Of a stretch of DNA of 36,801 nt, positions 12,783 through 23,020 are shown in pieces. This stretch comes from Fonticula alba (taxonomy: Eukaryota > Opisthokonta > Rotosphaerida > Fonticulaceae), in contig NW_009242984.1 of assembly GCF_000388065.1 (NCBI RefSeq), positions 504,122 through 540,922 on the forward strand. The letters are read 5' to 3'. The notes under the pieces are model-generated. The model was not told the DNA's origin. It saw only the letters and a program-made list of their open reading frames with translations, and searched no databases. Both the position numbers and the translations under genes were made by a program. Numbering within the stretch: the stretch's first letter is position 1; each line of letters starts with the position of its first letter.

Positions 12783-13458
12783 ATGCTTCGCCTTGCCTCG
12801 GCTGCTCCTCTGCTGCGTCGCGCTGTTCCCATGATGGCCAGCCGTGGCCTGTCGACCCTCGGGTACAACAACGCCTCGGAGACCACGCTGGAGAACCTGG
12901 CCGACCAGCTGGATGGCCTGGCCGAGCGTCTGCCCACCATGAAGCAGCTGGATGCCTCGCGCCGGGCGGAGTCCCTGCTGGATGCCGACTACTCGTCCGG
13001 GGTGCTGACGCTGGACATCAAGGCCGCCCCGTTCGGTGGCAAGAGCGGCACCTTTGTCATCAACAAGCAGCCGCCGAACCAGCAGATCTGGCTGTCTTCG
13101 CCGCTCAGGTACGCAGCCCCGCTGGCCTGGACTCACTCTGCGAAGCATGCCGTGCGATGGGGAGGCCCCGCCTGTCCGTGTTATTGACCGGGGCCCGTGC
13201 TCCTTGTCCCCCCCCCCCCTCTCCCCGGCATTTTCCTGCTCCCCCGTCGTCCGGTGCAGCGGGCCACGCCGGTACAACCTCGACACCACCCGTCGTGAGT
13301 GGGTGCCCTGTCCGACCACGGCCGAGGGTGTGCCCCCGGGCGAGAACATCGAGTCCCTGCTGTCGCGCGAGCTTACCGATATGCTGAGCATCGGTCCGGT
13401 GCCGGGCACCGGGCGCATCCTCATCGAGCCCGCCGATTTGGAGGATGTGGACCTGTGA
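12783..13458 (+). CDS. Frataxin, mitochondrial
   Basis: Two exons, 12783-13108 and 13260-13458, join in phase 2 to give 174 aa. The frataxin signature is plain: SGVLTLDIKA, then FVINKQPPNQQIWLSSP at about 91-107, followed across the intron by SGPRRY at 109-114. The N-terminus (MLRLASAAPLLRRAVPMMASR) is Arg/Ala/Ser-rich with no acidic residues, as in mitochondrial presequences. The acidic first helix (ETTLENLADQLDGLAE, about 33-48) matches the iron-binding face of the family. Frataxin acts in the matrix as the activator of Fe-S cluster assembly on the NFS1-ISCU complex (family knowledge). The intron splits the conserved SSP-SGP segment, so its removal is needed for function; the donor is GTACGC and the acceptor GGTGCAG. 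Confidence 0.96.
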
Positions 13459-13829
13459 GCCTGACGGTCGCCAGCCGGGGGGTGGCCCTCGCGCCCGGTG
13501 TCCCCGCTCGGTCTCTGGGCTTCTGGCCGGCTCCTCGAACATGCGAGGGGATGAGAGCGCACGATGAGGCCCCGCCGGTGTGCACATGCATTCTTTCCCG
13601 CTCTCCCCCCCCCCCTCCTCCTCTCTTTCTCCCTGGCTCCCCGCCGTCCGATCGCCTTCACATCTCCTTCTCCGGCTCCTCTTGTCGCCTGTGCTTTTTT
13701 TTAACAAATAGATGCAAACCCTGTCCATCCCCTCCCGAAGCCAGGGGGAGCGGGGATTGGGCTATCATGGACCATGGAGGACAGGCGCATGTCGAGAGGT
13801 CTATTGGGATGGACTTCCACTTTGGAAGA
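13459..13829. other. Convergent 3' flank between frataxin and the orphan gene
   Basis: This is a tail-to-tail intergenic region. It is pyrimidine-rich on the plus strand and contains a T-run followed by AACAAATAG near 13696-13712, which could carry 3'-end signals for either gene. I see no coding sequence. Confidence 0.5.
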
Positions 13830-16800
13830 TCACGGCTCGCCATACAACTCCTCATAGGTGAGGCCATGGTCGGGTTCGATGGTCGGGGGGGCCGTCGGCC
13901 GGCCGGGACCCGGGGCATGGGCCCCGGTGTCCAGGGCATCCAGTGCCGATCGAACTGTCTGAAAAAAGTGCTCATGAACCGGGCCACTGGAGTACACCAC
14001 TTCAATTGGGCACTTGGAAAGGGAGGTCACGGCAGCCGTGAGCTGGGCGCCATGCCAGCCATTGGTGGGGCGAACGGCGAATAAAGCGGCAAACCGGCCG
14101 CGGGAGGGGGGGGGGGGGGGGGGGGGAGAGGCAGAAGAGAGACAGCGAGGAGGCAAGACACCGTCAGTGGAAGCCGCTCGCCTGGGCGAGTGCATGCAGA
14201 GGCATGTGCGTGGATGCCGGCGTGGGTGCCGGCGTGCCCATATCGAAGACGGCACGTACCGGGGCACAGCTTCGGAGCAGCTCATCATGGATGCCGTGCG
14301 CCTGACGGAGGAGATCTTCGGCGGAAGCTCGGAAAAGGGCCATGCGCTCGGTGGATTCATCCAGCTCGAAGATCAGCCAGGATAGGGCGGACAGTTGGCG
14401 ACTGAGGGCCCCGGCGCTGGCGCGCCGAGAAAGGCGGACCTGTGACAGGTCCAGGTGGCGAATGGCCTCGTCCACTGGGATCGCGGGCCGTGGTGTCAGC
14501 TCCGGCACAGGGGGCGGGCGGGCAAAGGACAAGCAGGAGGACGCGCGACGTACGGCGAGCAAGGGCATCGACCAACTGGCCGCTGGCAAGGGGGAAGGCC
14601 GTCCGGCGGGGCAGGTGCTGTGCAATCTGCGAAGCGAACAGTGCCATGCTGGTGGAGGAGGAAAAGAGATCGGCCGAAGATCGGGCCTGCTCATCGCGAA
14701 GCTGCTGGAAGAAGGCCCGGAGCTGGTGCAGGACGGGGGGGAGGGGGGATTAGCTGTGGGATTCCGGCGGGTCGAGGGGGCACGAAGCGCAAGGGCCGAA
14801 GGCGCACGATTTTCAGGGACGCAATCAGAGGACCGTCGTTCGAGTCGGGGACGGACGCCGAGGCGAGCATGGACACGGGCTCCTCATCGTCCGGGTCACT
14901 GTCTGAGAGCCAGGAAATGGCAGCCCCATGGGAGGCGGGCGCATCGCCGGTGGGCGCATCGCTGGCGGATGCATCGCCAGCAGGAGGGTAGGTGCTGTCG
15001 GCGGCGTCGACAATCCAGGAGGCAGTATCGTGAGACTCGCCGACGGAGGAGGGGCCATCCGACGCGGCGACAATCCAGTCAGCCTCGGCGGCGGAGCCGG
15101 AATCCGCCCGGGAGAACTGGAGCTCCAGCTGGTGCAGAGGCAGGATGAGGGCCGTCGTGGCAGGGCAGCCGCATGTCCCGGAGGGTTGCCGCTGGCCATC
15201 AGGGCCCAGGACTTGGGCACAGGCGGCACAGTGCGTCCGATGGGATTGCAGATACACGCCAAGGAGCCATGCCAATGTGGGGGGGCCGGCCTGTTGCGAA
15301 AGAGACTGCGCGTGGGCTTCGCACGCCCATCGCTGGGCGTCGGCGGCGACCGGGCGATCCGAGGCCCCGGCTTGCAGAGCAGTGGCCGCCTGGCCCCGAG
15401 CCACTGCGGCCTGGGCTTGGATCAGCCCGTGGAAGAGTCTGTCGCAGTGGGGAACCAGGGCCTCCTCTGGGATTTGGGCAAAGCGCCGCCACCAAGAGTG
15501 GTTGCGTCGGCACAGGGCCGGCAGCAGGGCGAGCGGCCCGGCATTGTCTCTCGCGACCAGGTTGGCTGGGGCACACCGGCACAGGTCGCATTGGTGACAG
15601 GCCGACAGGGCGTCATCGGCCCGCGCGAGATCCAGCGCCGTCAGCAGCAGGGCCAGCTGGTGGGCGAGTGCGGCGGCGCCGCCGGAGGCCTGGGCCCGGG
15701 CGAGCAAGCGATCCAAGACCCGGAGCTGGGTCTGCAAGCGAGCGGGGAGGATGCTTCGGACTTGGCGCGCCTGGCGCCGGAGATTGCCGACCGTGGTCTT
15801 TAGCTGGCCATTGAGCCGGGCCCTGGGAGGGAGGTCAGTGCCAAGGGGCGAGTGTGACATTCGGCCGTGACCGCAGATACCAAAGCCGGATGGGGGGGGG
15901 GGGGGGGGGACGCACAGGGCGCGCTGGCCGTGCTCGCGGAGGAAGGTGGCCGAGGTGCCAGCCGCATGGGCCGGATCGAGGGCCAGTGACCGGGCGGCCG
16001 CATGCCACCACTCCACCGCCGGGAGGAGGGTCTCCGGAGTCGGCCGGCCCAGAAGTAGCAGGCCACGCTGCAGGAGGAAGGCCGCCCGGGCGGACAGACC
16101 GCCGGATGCCGGCTGAAGGAGAAGCGGCTCCCCTGGCCGGGTCAGGGGAAGGTCGACCGGCGGGGCGGCCGGGGGGAGGATCGGCCCAGGCCCGGCGGCC
16201 AGGAGGGCCAGCTGCACACGAGCCAGCAGGGGTGCCGACGAGGATGTCGAGCCCAGGGCATCAGCCAGGCCGCCAAGCGCGTCGGCAATCAGGTGGATGT
16301 CCTGCGGCAGGGGGCGCTGCTCTGTGCTTTGAGGGTCAGAAGAGGAGGAAGAGGAGGAGGAAGAGGAAGAGGAGGAGGAAGAGGAAGAGGAGGAGGAGGA
16401 AGAGGAAGAGGAGGAGGAGGAAGAGGAAGAGGAAGAGGAGGAAGAGGAGGAGGAAGAGGAGGAGGAAGAGGAGGAGGAAGAGAGGCCATTGGAAGGGGAA
16501 GGGGACAGGCCCCAGATGAGCAGGTACCAGGTGGCGCGGCAAGCAGCATTTGCAGGAAGGCAGGCAGGGGAATGGCATCGGGGGGATGGCCGGCTGGCGG
16601 CGGCGGCGGCGGGGGGAGGTCACCAAGGAGGGAAACCCGGGCCGCCGGCACGCCGGGCATCGGGAGCTGGTGTTTGGCCAGGAGGGCGGCGAGGTCGGCC
16701 GCCAGCAGGTCACTCACCAGGGAGACCATTGCCTGGCGAAAGATGGCCGCACGGGCGGTCTTCAGGAAGGTCCAGTTGATGGCCCAGTCTGGGAGGGGGG

Positions 16801-17054
16801 TCGTCCGGTGGGCAGCGCTCTGGGCATACAGCTGCCGGAGGAAGTCCCCCAGAACTGGGTCGACGTTAAGATGGCCGCGTGAGGATAGCCATCCTGGGGC
16901 AAAGAGGAGGGGGCAGGGACAACATCAGAGGGCAGCCCGACCGGGGAGGGCAATCGGCGAGGAACCACGCACCGGGGACATTGCCGATGTCAATTTGGAT
17001 GTCGGCCAGGTCGGCCAGGTGGCTGCCCCCCGGAGGGGGGTGCGCAGTCAGCAT
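13830..17054 (-). CDS. Unrecognised 821-aa protein, seven exons
   Basis: On the minus strand, exons 17054-16973, 16893-16528, 16321-15916, 15822-14808, 14722-14554, 14474-14260 and 14042-13830 join with matching phases into 821 aa. Every intron has a GT donor (GTGCGT, GTACCT, GTGCGT, GTGCGC, GTACGT, GTACGT in order) and an AG acceptor. Visible parts: an N-terminal segment with DIQIDIGNVPG and LPDWAINWTFLKTARAAIF; a Pro-rich linker near residue 115; a largely helical Ala/Leu-rich middle; a cysteine cluster CHQCDLCRC at about 360-368; a C-x2-C-x15-C-x-C group at about 483-504 that might bind zinc; an acidic Ser/Asp-rich stretch; and a helical C-terminus ending EELYGEP. I do not recognise the family. 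No membrane segment or signal peptide is seen. The start could lie further upstream. Confidence 0.7.
14107..14126 (+). repeat. G-run (C-run on the sense strand) in an intron
   Basis: An uninterrupted run of about 20 G on the plus strand lies in the last intron (14043-14259) of the minus-strand orphan gene. On the sense strand it is the C-rich tract before the acceptor. Length is probably unreliable in the assembly. Confidence 0.7.
16338..16485 (+). repeat. 148-nt pure purine GAGGAA tract
   Basis: All 148 bases are A or G on the plus strand, built from GAG/GAA/GGA units. In the proposed model it lies inside the second intron (16322-16527) of the minus-strand orphan gene and is the pyrimidine tract before its CACAG acceptor. 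All three sense-strand frames give Ser, Leu/Phe or Pro/Leu homopolymers, so an alternative retained-intron product with poly-Ser is conceivable: the Ser frame is the one continuous with the next exon. Confidence 0.9.
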
Positions 17055-17383
17055 CGTGTCTGGAGCACGGCGGGGCAAGAGAGAGAGAGAGGGGGGGGAG
17101 GGAGGGAGAGAGAGGAGGCGATATGGGGAAGGGAAAGGCGGGAGGGAGGCGGTGCCGGCATTAGGGCAGGGGCACCGCTGCACCTGTGTTTTGGGGTGTC
17201 GCGCCCGAGGTCGACCGGTGTGGCGGGGAGAAGGGGTGCGCGATCTACGCCCGGAAAGGTGCGGTGGGAGGGGGGGCCTGTCTGGCTCGCAGGCAACGGG
17301 GGGTGATGGCGCTCGGACAAGCCAGGAACGTGGGAAATAGCTGGAGATATATGCCCCTCCCCCTGGTCGAGGGTCACCCTTCG
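17055..17383. other. 5' flank of the orphan gene, up to the tRNA
   Basis: The minus strand here reads as a CT-rich tract followed by CTCCAG just before the ATG at 17054. No domain-bearing frame is visible. The region separates the orphan gene from the tRNA and probably holds its promoter. Confidence 0.45.
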
Positions 17384-17455
17384 GGGGGCTTAGCTCAGTG
17401 GTAGAGCACTCGACTCCAGATCGAGCGGTCAGTGGTTCGATCCCTCTAGTCCCCA
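17384..17455 (+). tRNA. tRNA-Trp (CCA)
   Basis: A 72-nt cloverleaf folds cleanly. The acceptor stem is GGGGGCT/AGTCCCC with one G-T pair. The D arm is GCTC-AGTGGTA-GAGC. The anticodon arm is CTCGA-CTCCAGA-TCGAG with anticodon CCA, and the T arm is AGTGG-TTCGATC-CCTCT, followed by discriminator A. There is no intron. The internal A box (TAGCTCAGTGG) and B box (GGTTCGATCCC) are intact, and T-runs (TTTCTTTTT) start at the 3' end as a Pol III terminator. One T-T mismatch sits in the T stem. Trp identity is read from the anticodon. Confidence 0.93.
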
Positions 17456-17468
17456 TTTCTTTTTCGTC
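17456..17468 (+). terminator. Pol III T-run terminator of tRNA-Trp
   Basis: TTTCTTTTT follows the discriminator base directly, as expected for RNA polymerase III release. Confidence 0.7.
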
Positions 17469-17694
17469 TCATCCGCGACCGATGACGGGCTATTTTTTTT
17501 GTTTTGCGGTCATTTTATCGGCCGGGGGAGGCGGGCAGTCGGGAGGGGTGGGCGGGCGGTGCACCGGCCACCAAACGAACGATGTCCTTTCGCGCTCGGG
17601 GCAGCCTGGGAAGACGGTAGCAATGTGTATTAGCGGGGGACAGGTGCGCGTGGGTCGGCCCCTCGGGCGTATGGCGGGGAGGGGAGTGGTCTAT

Positions 17695-20600
17695 CTACTC
17701 GGGCGGTGCCAGGATCTGGGCAGACACGTGGGAGGCCAGCGGCCGCGAGGCGGGATCGAAGGCCCAAAGGGAGTGGAGCAAGGACAGGGCCTTCAGTGCG
17801 ATGGGCGGGGGGGCCGGGCGGCCGGGTGCGTCGAGGCGCAGGCCGGGCCCATAGGAGTCCGGTAGCTCCCCGGACTGAACGCGTGTGGCAATGTCCGACG
17901 AGAGGAGACCTGGGGCAGGGGGAGGAGGGGGGGGGGGACGAGGACGCAGAGGGTGGCATGTGTGTGAGGATGGGAGGCCGGCCCGAGGCATAGGAGGGTA
18001 TAAAAGTGGGGGCGTACCGTTCCAGGGTCGCGCGTGGGACAGGAGATGCCAGATGACGGCGCCGAGGGAGAAGATGTCGGCAGCCATGTGGTTGAGTGCG
18101 GCTACTTGGGTTTGCGGTGCGCTCATGGCGCCGAGGACCTAGGAACGACCAGCCGGCGGGGGGGGCGCGGGGGGGGACATGAATCGATGAGCCGGCGTCC
18201 GGTCGGGCTGTGACATACCGAGACCTTGGAGAATGGAGGACAGATCATCGCCACCCAGAGGGCCGGGGGTCGAGTCGAGCAGGTTCATCATGTCGGCCTG
18301 GTACCGCTCGAGGACCAGGGTGGAGGGGTCCTCGGTGTAGCCAAACAGCTTGACCACATTCGGGGAACTTTGCAGGGCCCTGCCGGTGGGAAAGCCGCGG
18401 AGGAGGAGCGACCATCAAGCCGGCGGGCAGGGGGGGGGGGGGGGGTACCCGGGCGGGGCGCAGCATTTTCCCGGCAGGAGGGGAGAGGTGGGTGACCAGG
18501 GCGTTAGACATGTGCATTGGGTGAGCGCGTGCAAGCAAGCGAGGCCCGAAACCCCATGGAGATACGAACCAGAGAATGGAGAGCTCATTCTTGAACATGG
18601 CCTGGACCTGCACCAGCGTGACGGACATGTTCATTTGGGGGGCATCTGATGTTTGGCGCGATGCCAGAGTGTCGGACGGGTCGGGGGGTCAGTGGGCGTC
18701 CTACTGCGGCGGGTGCTCGGAGTGCGAGCTGAACGGCATCGCCGAAGATGGGCGCCGATACCCGGGGTCGGGGGAGGGGCGTGGGGAGGGCGACGCACCA
18801 TTGGGCATCTTGATGACCAGGGGGGTGTCATTGGCGGACTCGAGGAGGCGACTGCTGAGGGCGGCCACCGGGAAGACGCCGCCCTGCGAGCCGCAGCCGC
18901 TTGGGGCCTTGCGATCGATGCGCAGATCCCGGTGGTACGAGAGGAGGAGGAATCCCGGGAGAGCAAGATCTGCACATGGGGATGGGCGGTCAGACGCGGC
19001 GTGGAGCCGGATTGGCGGGTACGCGCATGGGTAGGCCCCGGAAGGGCGGGATGCCGGCACTTGGGGCACATACCGAGGACGGTGTTCATGATGGTGCTAT
19101 TCTCGTCGTCCGCGGCAGGGGGCTGGCACGTGTGCACGGGTGTAGCCGAGTGGGGGGGGGGGGGGGGACAGGATATGAGCATGCGCGGCCGAAGAAAGGC
19201 GGGGCAGGTCGATGATAGAAGGTGTGGCGCCGGAGGGCGGAGGCCCCGGCAGGTCAGGCCAGTGGGGTGGTTGGGCTGCCGGGAGACCCGGAGGGGGTCC
19301 ACGGGAGAGGGGTGGACAAACGCACCGGAGCCGGTGCCAGGACGGGGGGCTTTGCCAGGCGTGCCCGTTTCACCACAAGAAAGTAGACAAGGGTCCCGGC
19401 AACGAGCAGGAGGATCAGCAGACACAGGCCCACCGAAACCCCGAGAATGGTGGTTCGGGCTGGTGGGTGCCATGGGCGTGCGCGGGGAGAGGAGGGGGGG
19501 GGGGGGGGAGCGAGCGAGACAGGCCTCGACAAGGGCAGCTCAGGTCAATAGGGACACCACCGATCCGCCAAGGGTGCCCGTGCGTGGGGGGAGAAGGGCG
19601 GGGTGGCATGGCTGGCGGGCGTGGGCGGCGGCGGAGATGGGCACAGGGTCAGGCGAAGGACGACGTACAGGTGGACATGCAAGACATGTCGGCCTGGCAC
19701 CAGGTCAGCTCACAGAGGTGCTCGTCGGGGCCGGTGCACGTGTGGCAGCCCGGGGCACAGGGCACGCACTCGGCCATGCGCTGGCCGCCAAAGTGCTCGG
19801 GGTAGAAGCCCCCGGGGCAGGATTGGACACAGGTGGTCATGGGCTCGGTGACGGCCGACGCCACGGTGGCGCTGGTGTTGAGGCGGCGCGTGTGGGGATC
19901 CAGGCGGAGCATCAGCAGGCCGGCCTTGCAGGCGGTGCAGCCCGCTCGGTCGCACCGGTCGCAGCCGGCGGTGCAGGGGTGACACACCCGGGCCGCGGCG
20001 TCGAGCCAATGCTCCTCCACCGGGCAGTCCGTGTGGCAGGACCCCTGGCGCAGGAGGAGGTCCCCGCGACAGGAGAGGCAATGGGCCGGGGTGGGGCCGT
20101 CGCACGTGGCACATGGCTGGACACAGGCCAGGCAGACCCCCCCGGCCTCGGGGGCGGTGAAGTACCCGGCAGGGCAGACCTCCAGGCAGGCCCCGGCATG
20201 GAGGTGACGCCCGACCGGGCATGCCACACAGGCAGCCTCGTCGCCGGGGCGCAGGCAGCCCTGGCAGGTGGGGTGGCAGGGCTGGCATGACAGCTGCCCG
20301 GTGGGGGAGATGCCCTCGGCCTCGGTGGCCGGGTCGCATGTGTCAATGCACCGGCCGGTGGACGGGCGCAGCCGGTGGTTGGGATCGGCGCAAACGGTGC
20401 ATGCCCCGTGTGGCTCGATGCAGCGACTGCATGCGGCGCTGCAGCGAATGCACCGGCGCTCCGGGACATTCGGCCAGAAGCCGGTCGGACAGGAAAAGAC
20501 ACAATCCCCGGGCGGGCCGGGCAGCAGGAGGAAGCCCTCGGAGCAGCTGGTGCAGGAGAGATCCGAGCGCGTCTTGGTGCCGGCGTCCGAGGGGGCCGGG

Positions 20601-23020
20601 TCGCAGGTGGTGCAGCCGGTCGGGCAGGGCTCGCACTGGCGAGGACCGGCATCCTTGGGCGCGGCCGCGCGGGCCCGGGCAGGAGCGAAGTGCCCGGCCG
20701 GGCAGGCGGCCATGCAGGCCCCCCGGAAGAGGAGGTCCTCGGCATTGGTGCAGGAGAGGCAATTGTCGGCGCCGGGGCCGATGCATTCGCGGCAGGAGCC
20801 ATGGCAGGGGCGGCACTCGCCGCGGGCGAGATCCGAAAACATGCCCTGCGGGCAGCTGGTCACGCACATGGTCCCGGCCGGCCGGGCGGCGGCCCCGGCC
20901 GGGGGCACCTCGGCGGCCAGACGCAGGGACCCGCGCGGGCAGGCCGAACAGCCATTCGGCCCGGGGGCCTGGCACTGGGCACAGGAGGGGTCGCACCGGG
21001 CGCAGGAGATGGACGAGTCGGCGAACCAGCCGAATGCGGAGCAGGCATCGCGACATTCGCCGGCTTGGAGGACCTTGTTCTTGGGGCAGGACATGCACTG
21101 GGTGCTGGCCGGGCCGCTGCAGGTGTCGCCGCAGGTGGGCGAGCACCGGGCGCAATGGCCGCCAAGGAGGAGGGTATGCCGCCGGGGGCACTCTTCGACG
21201 CAATTGCCGTCCAGGGTGACCAGGCCGTAGCGGCACACGAGGCACTCGATGACGGCCGGGTCGTGGGGCGCCCGGCGGCAGAGTTCGCAATCGCGCCCGC
21301 ATTCGACACATTGGGAGGGGTCGTTCATGCAGTCGGGAACGCAATCGCCATGGTCCTTGGGCGGGGACACCGGGGGGATGGGCTGGCGAATGGTCAAGGG
21401 GGCCTGGCATTTGGTGCAGTCATTGACATTGGGGCCTTTGCACTCGGCACACAGGTTGAAGCAGGGCTGGCAGACATTGCCCGAGGAGAGGTCGTGGGTG
21501 TTGTAGTGGCCCGGCGGGCAGGCTTCCATGCAGACGTCATTGTGGCGGTGGAAGGTGGGCTCGCACATTTCGCAAATTTTGGCGCTCTGACACCGGGAGC
21601 AGCCCTGGCCGCAGGGGAGGCACCGCTCGCCGCTGGGGAAGGTCCCGGTCGGGCAGGAGGGCACACATTGCCAGTCGTTCAGGAAGAAGCCCGGTCGGCA
21701 GGCCGAGCACCGGGGGATGTCGGTCCCCGGGGCGGGGGCCGTGGCGTCGGTCGGCGGGGCGGCCGGCGGGGCGGTGCACCGGGCACAGGCAGCCGGGCAG
21801 GTGTCACAGCGGTTGCCCTCGGCGGAGGTGAAGGTGCCGGCCGGGCAGGAGCCCACACATTGGCCCTCGTGCAGGTAGCGATCCTCTTGGCAGGTGAAGC
21901 AGCGCCCGGGGGCGCCATCATGGAGGGCGGCCTCGCAGGCGAGGCAGCCGGCGCTGCATGGCGCGCAGTGGGGCCCGCTCGGGGCGTTTGTCTCGACAAA
22001 GCCGGCCGGGCATATGGTGACACATGCGCGCTGGTGGAGGAAGAAGCCGGGCTGGCAGGCGCTGCATGGGCCGGTGGGGCCGGCACACGCGCCGCAGCCG
22101 GCAGGACAGCCGGCGCACATGCCCCGCTTGGCGTCGGGGAAGAAGCCCCCCGGGCAGGAAGTGCCACAGGTACCCCGGTGGAGGACATGGCCGGTGTGGC
22201 AGGCCGTGCAGGCGGTCGGCCCGGTGCAGGTGGAGCACCCCGCCGGACAGGGGGTACATGCCTGCCCGGTGAGGTGATAGCCCGGGGCGCATGCGGTACA
22301 CACGCCGCCGGCGGCGCAGGAGGTGCAACTGCTGGGGCAGGGGACACACTGGCGATCGGGCCCGGGCGCGTGGCCCGGTGGGCAGGCGCTGACGCAGGCA
22401 TCCTCGTGGAGGAAGTGTCCGGCGGCACAGGCCGTGCAGTATCCGGCACTGGAGCACTGGGTGCAGCCGGAGGAGCAGGGCAGGCAGTCGTAGCCGGCCA
22501 GGTAGAAGCCGGGGTGGCAGCCGAAGCACCGGCCGCCCGGGTCGCAGTGGTAGCAATTGAGCGTGGAGCAGGGCCGACAGGACCACGGGCCCTCCAGGAA
22601 GAAGCCGGTCATGCATTCGGCGCACCGGCCCCCGGTGGAGGCGTAGTAGAGGCAATTTTCCACGAGATTCGGCTGGCAATAGGCCACCCCGTCGACGGTG
22701 TAGGGCTCCGAGGGGCAGGTGTCGGTGCAGGTGGCCGGATCGCCGAGGTGCAGGTATAGGCCGGGCCGGCAGCGGGTGCAGCCGGACTCGTTGCACGCGG
22801 TGCACTCGGCCGGGCAGGCGGCTCGCGGTGCCGCGTGTGGCCGGGCAAGGGGCCCTCCGGCGTGCTTCGGAGCCGGGGCCGCGGGGGCATCGCCGGGGGG
22901 TGGCCGAGCGAAGGCCAGCGTCGTGAGCAACAGAACAAGCCCCAACAGGGACAGGCAGGGGAGGAGGGCCGGTGGCCCGGGGAACCGGCGTCGGGCCATT
23001 CGGGGGCCGAGGCCGGGCAT
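17695..23020 (-). CDS. Cysteine-rich receptor with a kinase-like cytoplasmic domain
   Basis: Minus-strand exons 23020-19669, 19459-19326, 19122-19074, 18969-18799, 18645-18570, 18379-18219, 18101-18018 and 17909-17695 join in phase to about 1,413 aa. Order: a basic N-terminus and hydrophobic signal peptide (about 1-40); about 1,080 residues of furin/TNFR-like repeats of the form CPAG-x-F-x-C-x2-C-x3-C-x2-C; one membrane helix (about 1122-1146, TTILGVSVGLCLLILLLVAG) followed by the stop-transfer KRAR; then kinase N-lobe features: Gly loop GCGSQGG (1203-1209), VIKM with K1232, the alpha-C glutamate in FKNELSILW (E1256), and NVVKLFGYTEDPSTLVLERY. The C-lobe keeps ADIFSLGAVIWHLL and WAFDPASRPLASH. 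The HRD loop and DFG are absent, so catalysis is doubtful. The 5' side of exon 7 is uncertain: an alternative acceptor at 18138 would add VLGAMSAPQ, which resembles GTxxYMAPE, but in the wrong phase. Confidence 0.85.
19669..22900 (-). repeat. Furin/TNFR-like cysteine repeats within the receptor
   Basis: Within exon 1 the protein repeats a unit of about 45-55 residues with the spacing C-x2-C-x3-C-x2-C, then GFFL or a similar hydrophobic step, then a CP-x-G turn. Roughly twenty units follow one another with little linker. This is the pattern of growth-factor-receptor Cys-rich domains, stabilised by disulfides outside the cell. The final unit ends just before the membrane helix. Confidence 0.85.

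Noticed and set aside
16866-17456. Minus-strand frame starting MGTRGIEPLTARSGVECSTTE
   Set aside because: This start is the antisense translation of the tRNA, a well-known false peptide. Only its part from 17054 down belongs to a real gene.
20375-22759. 794-aa plus-strand frame opposite the Cys-rich receptor
   Set aside because: A Gly/Ala-rich antisense image of the cysteine repeats with no domain of its own.
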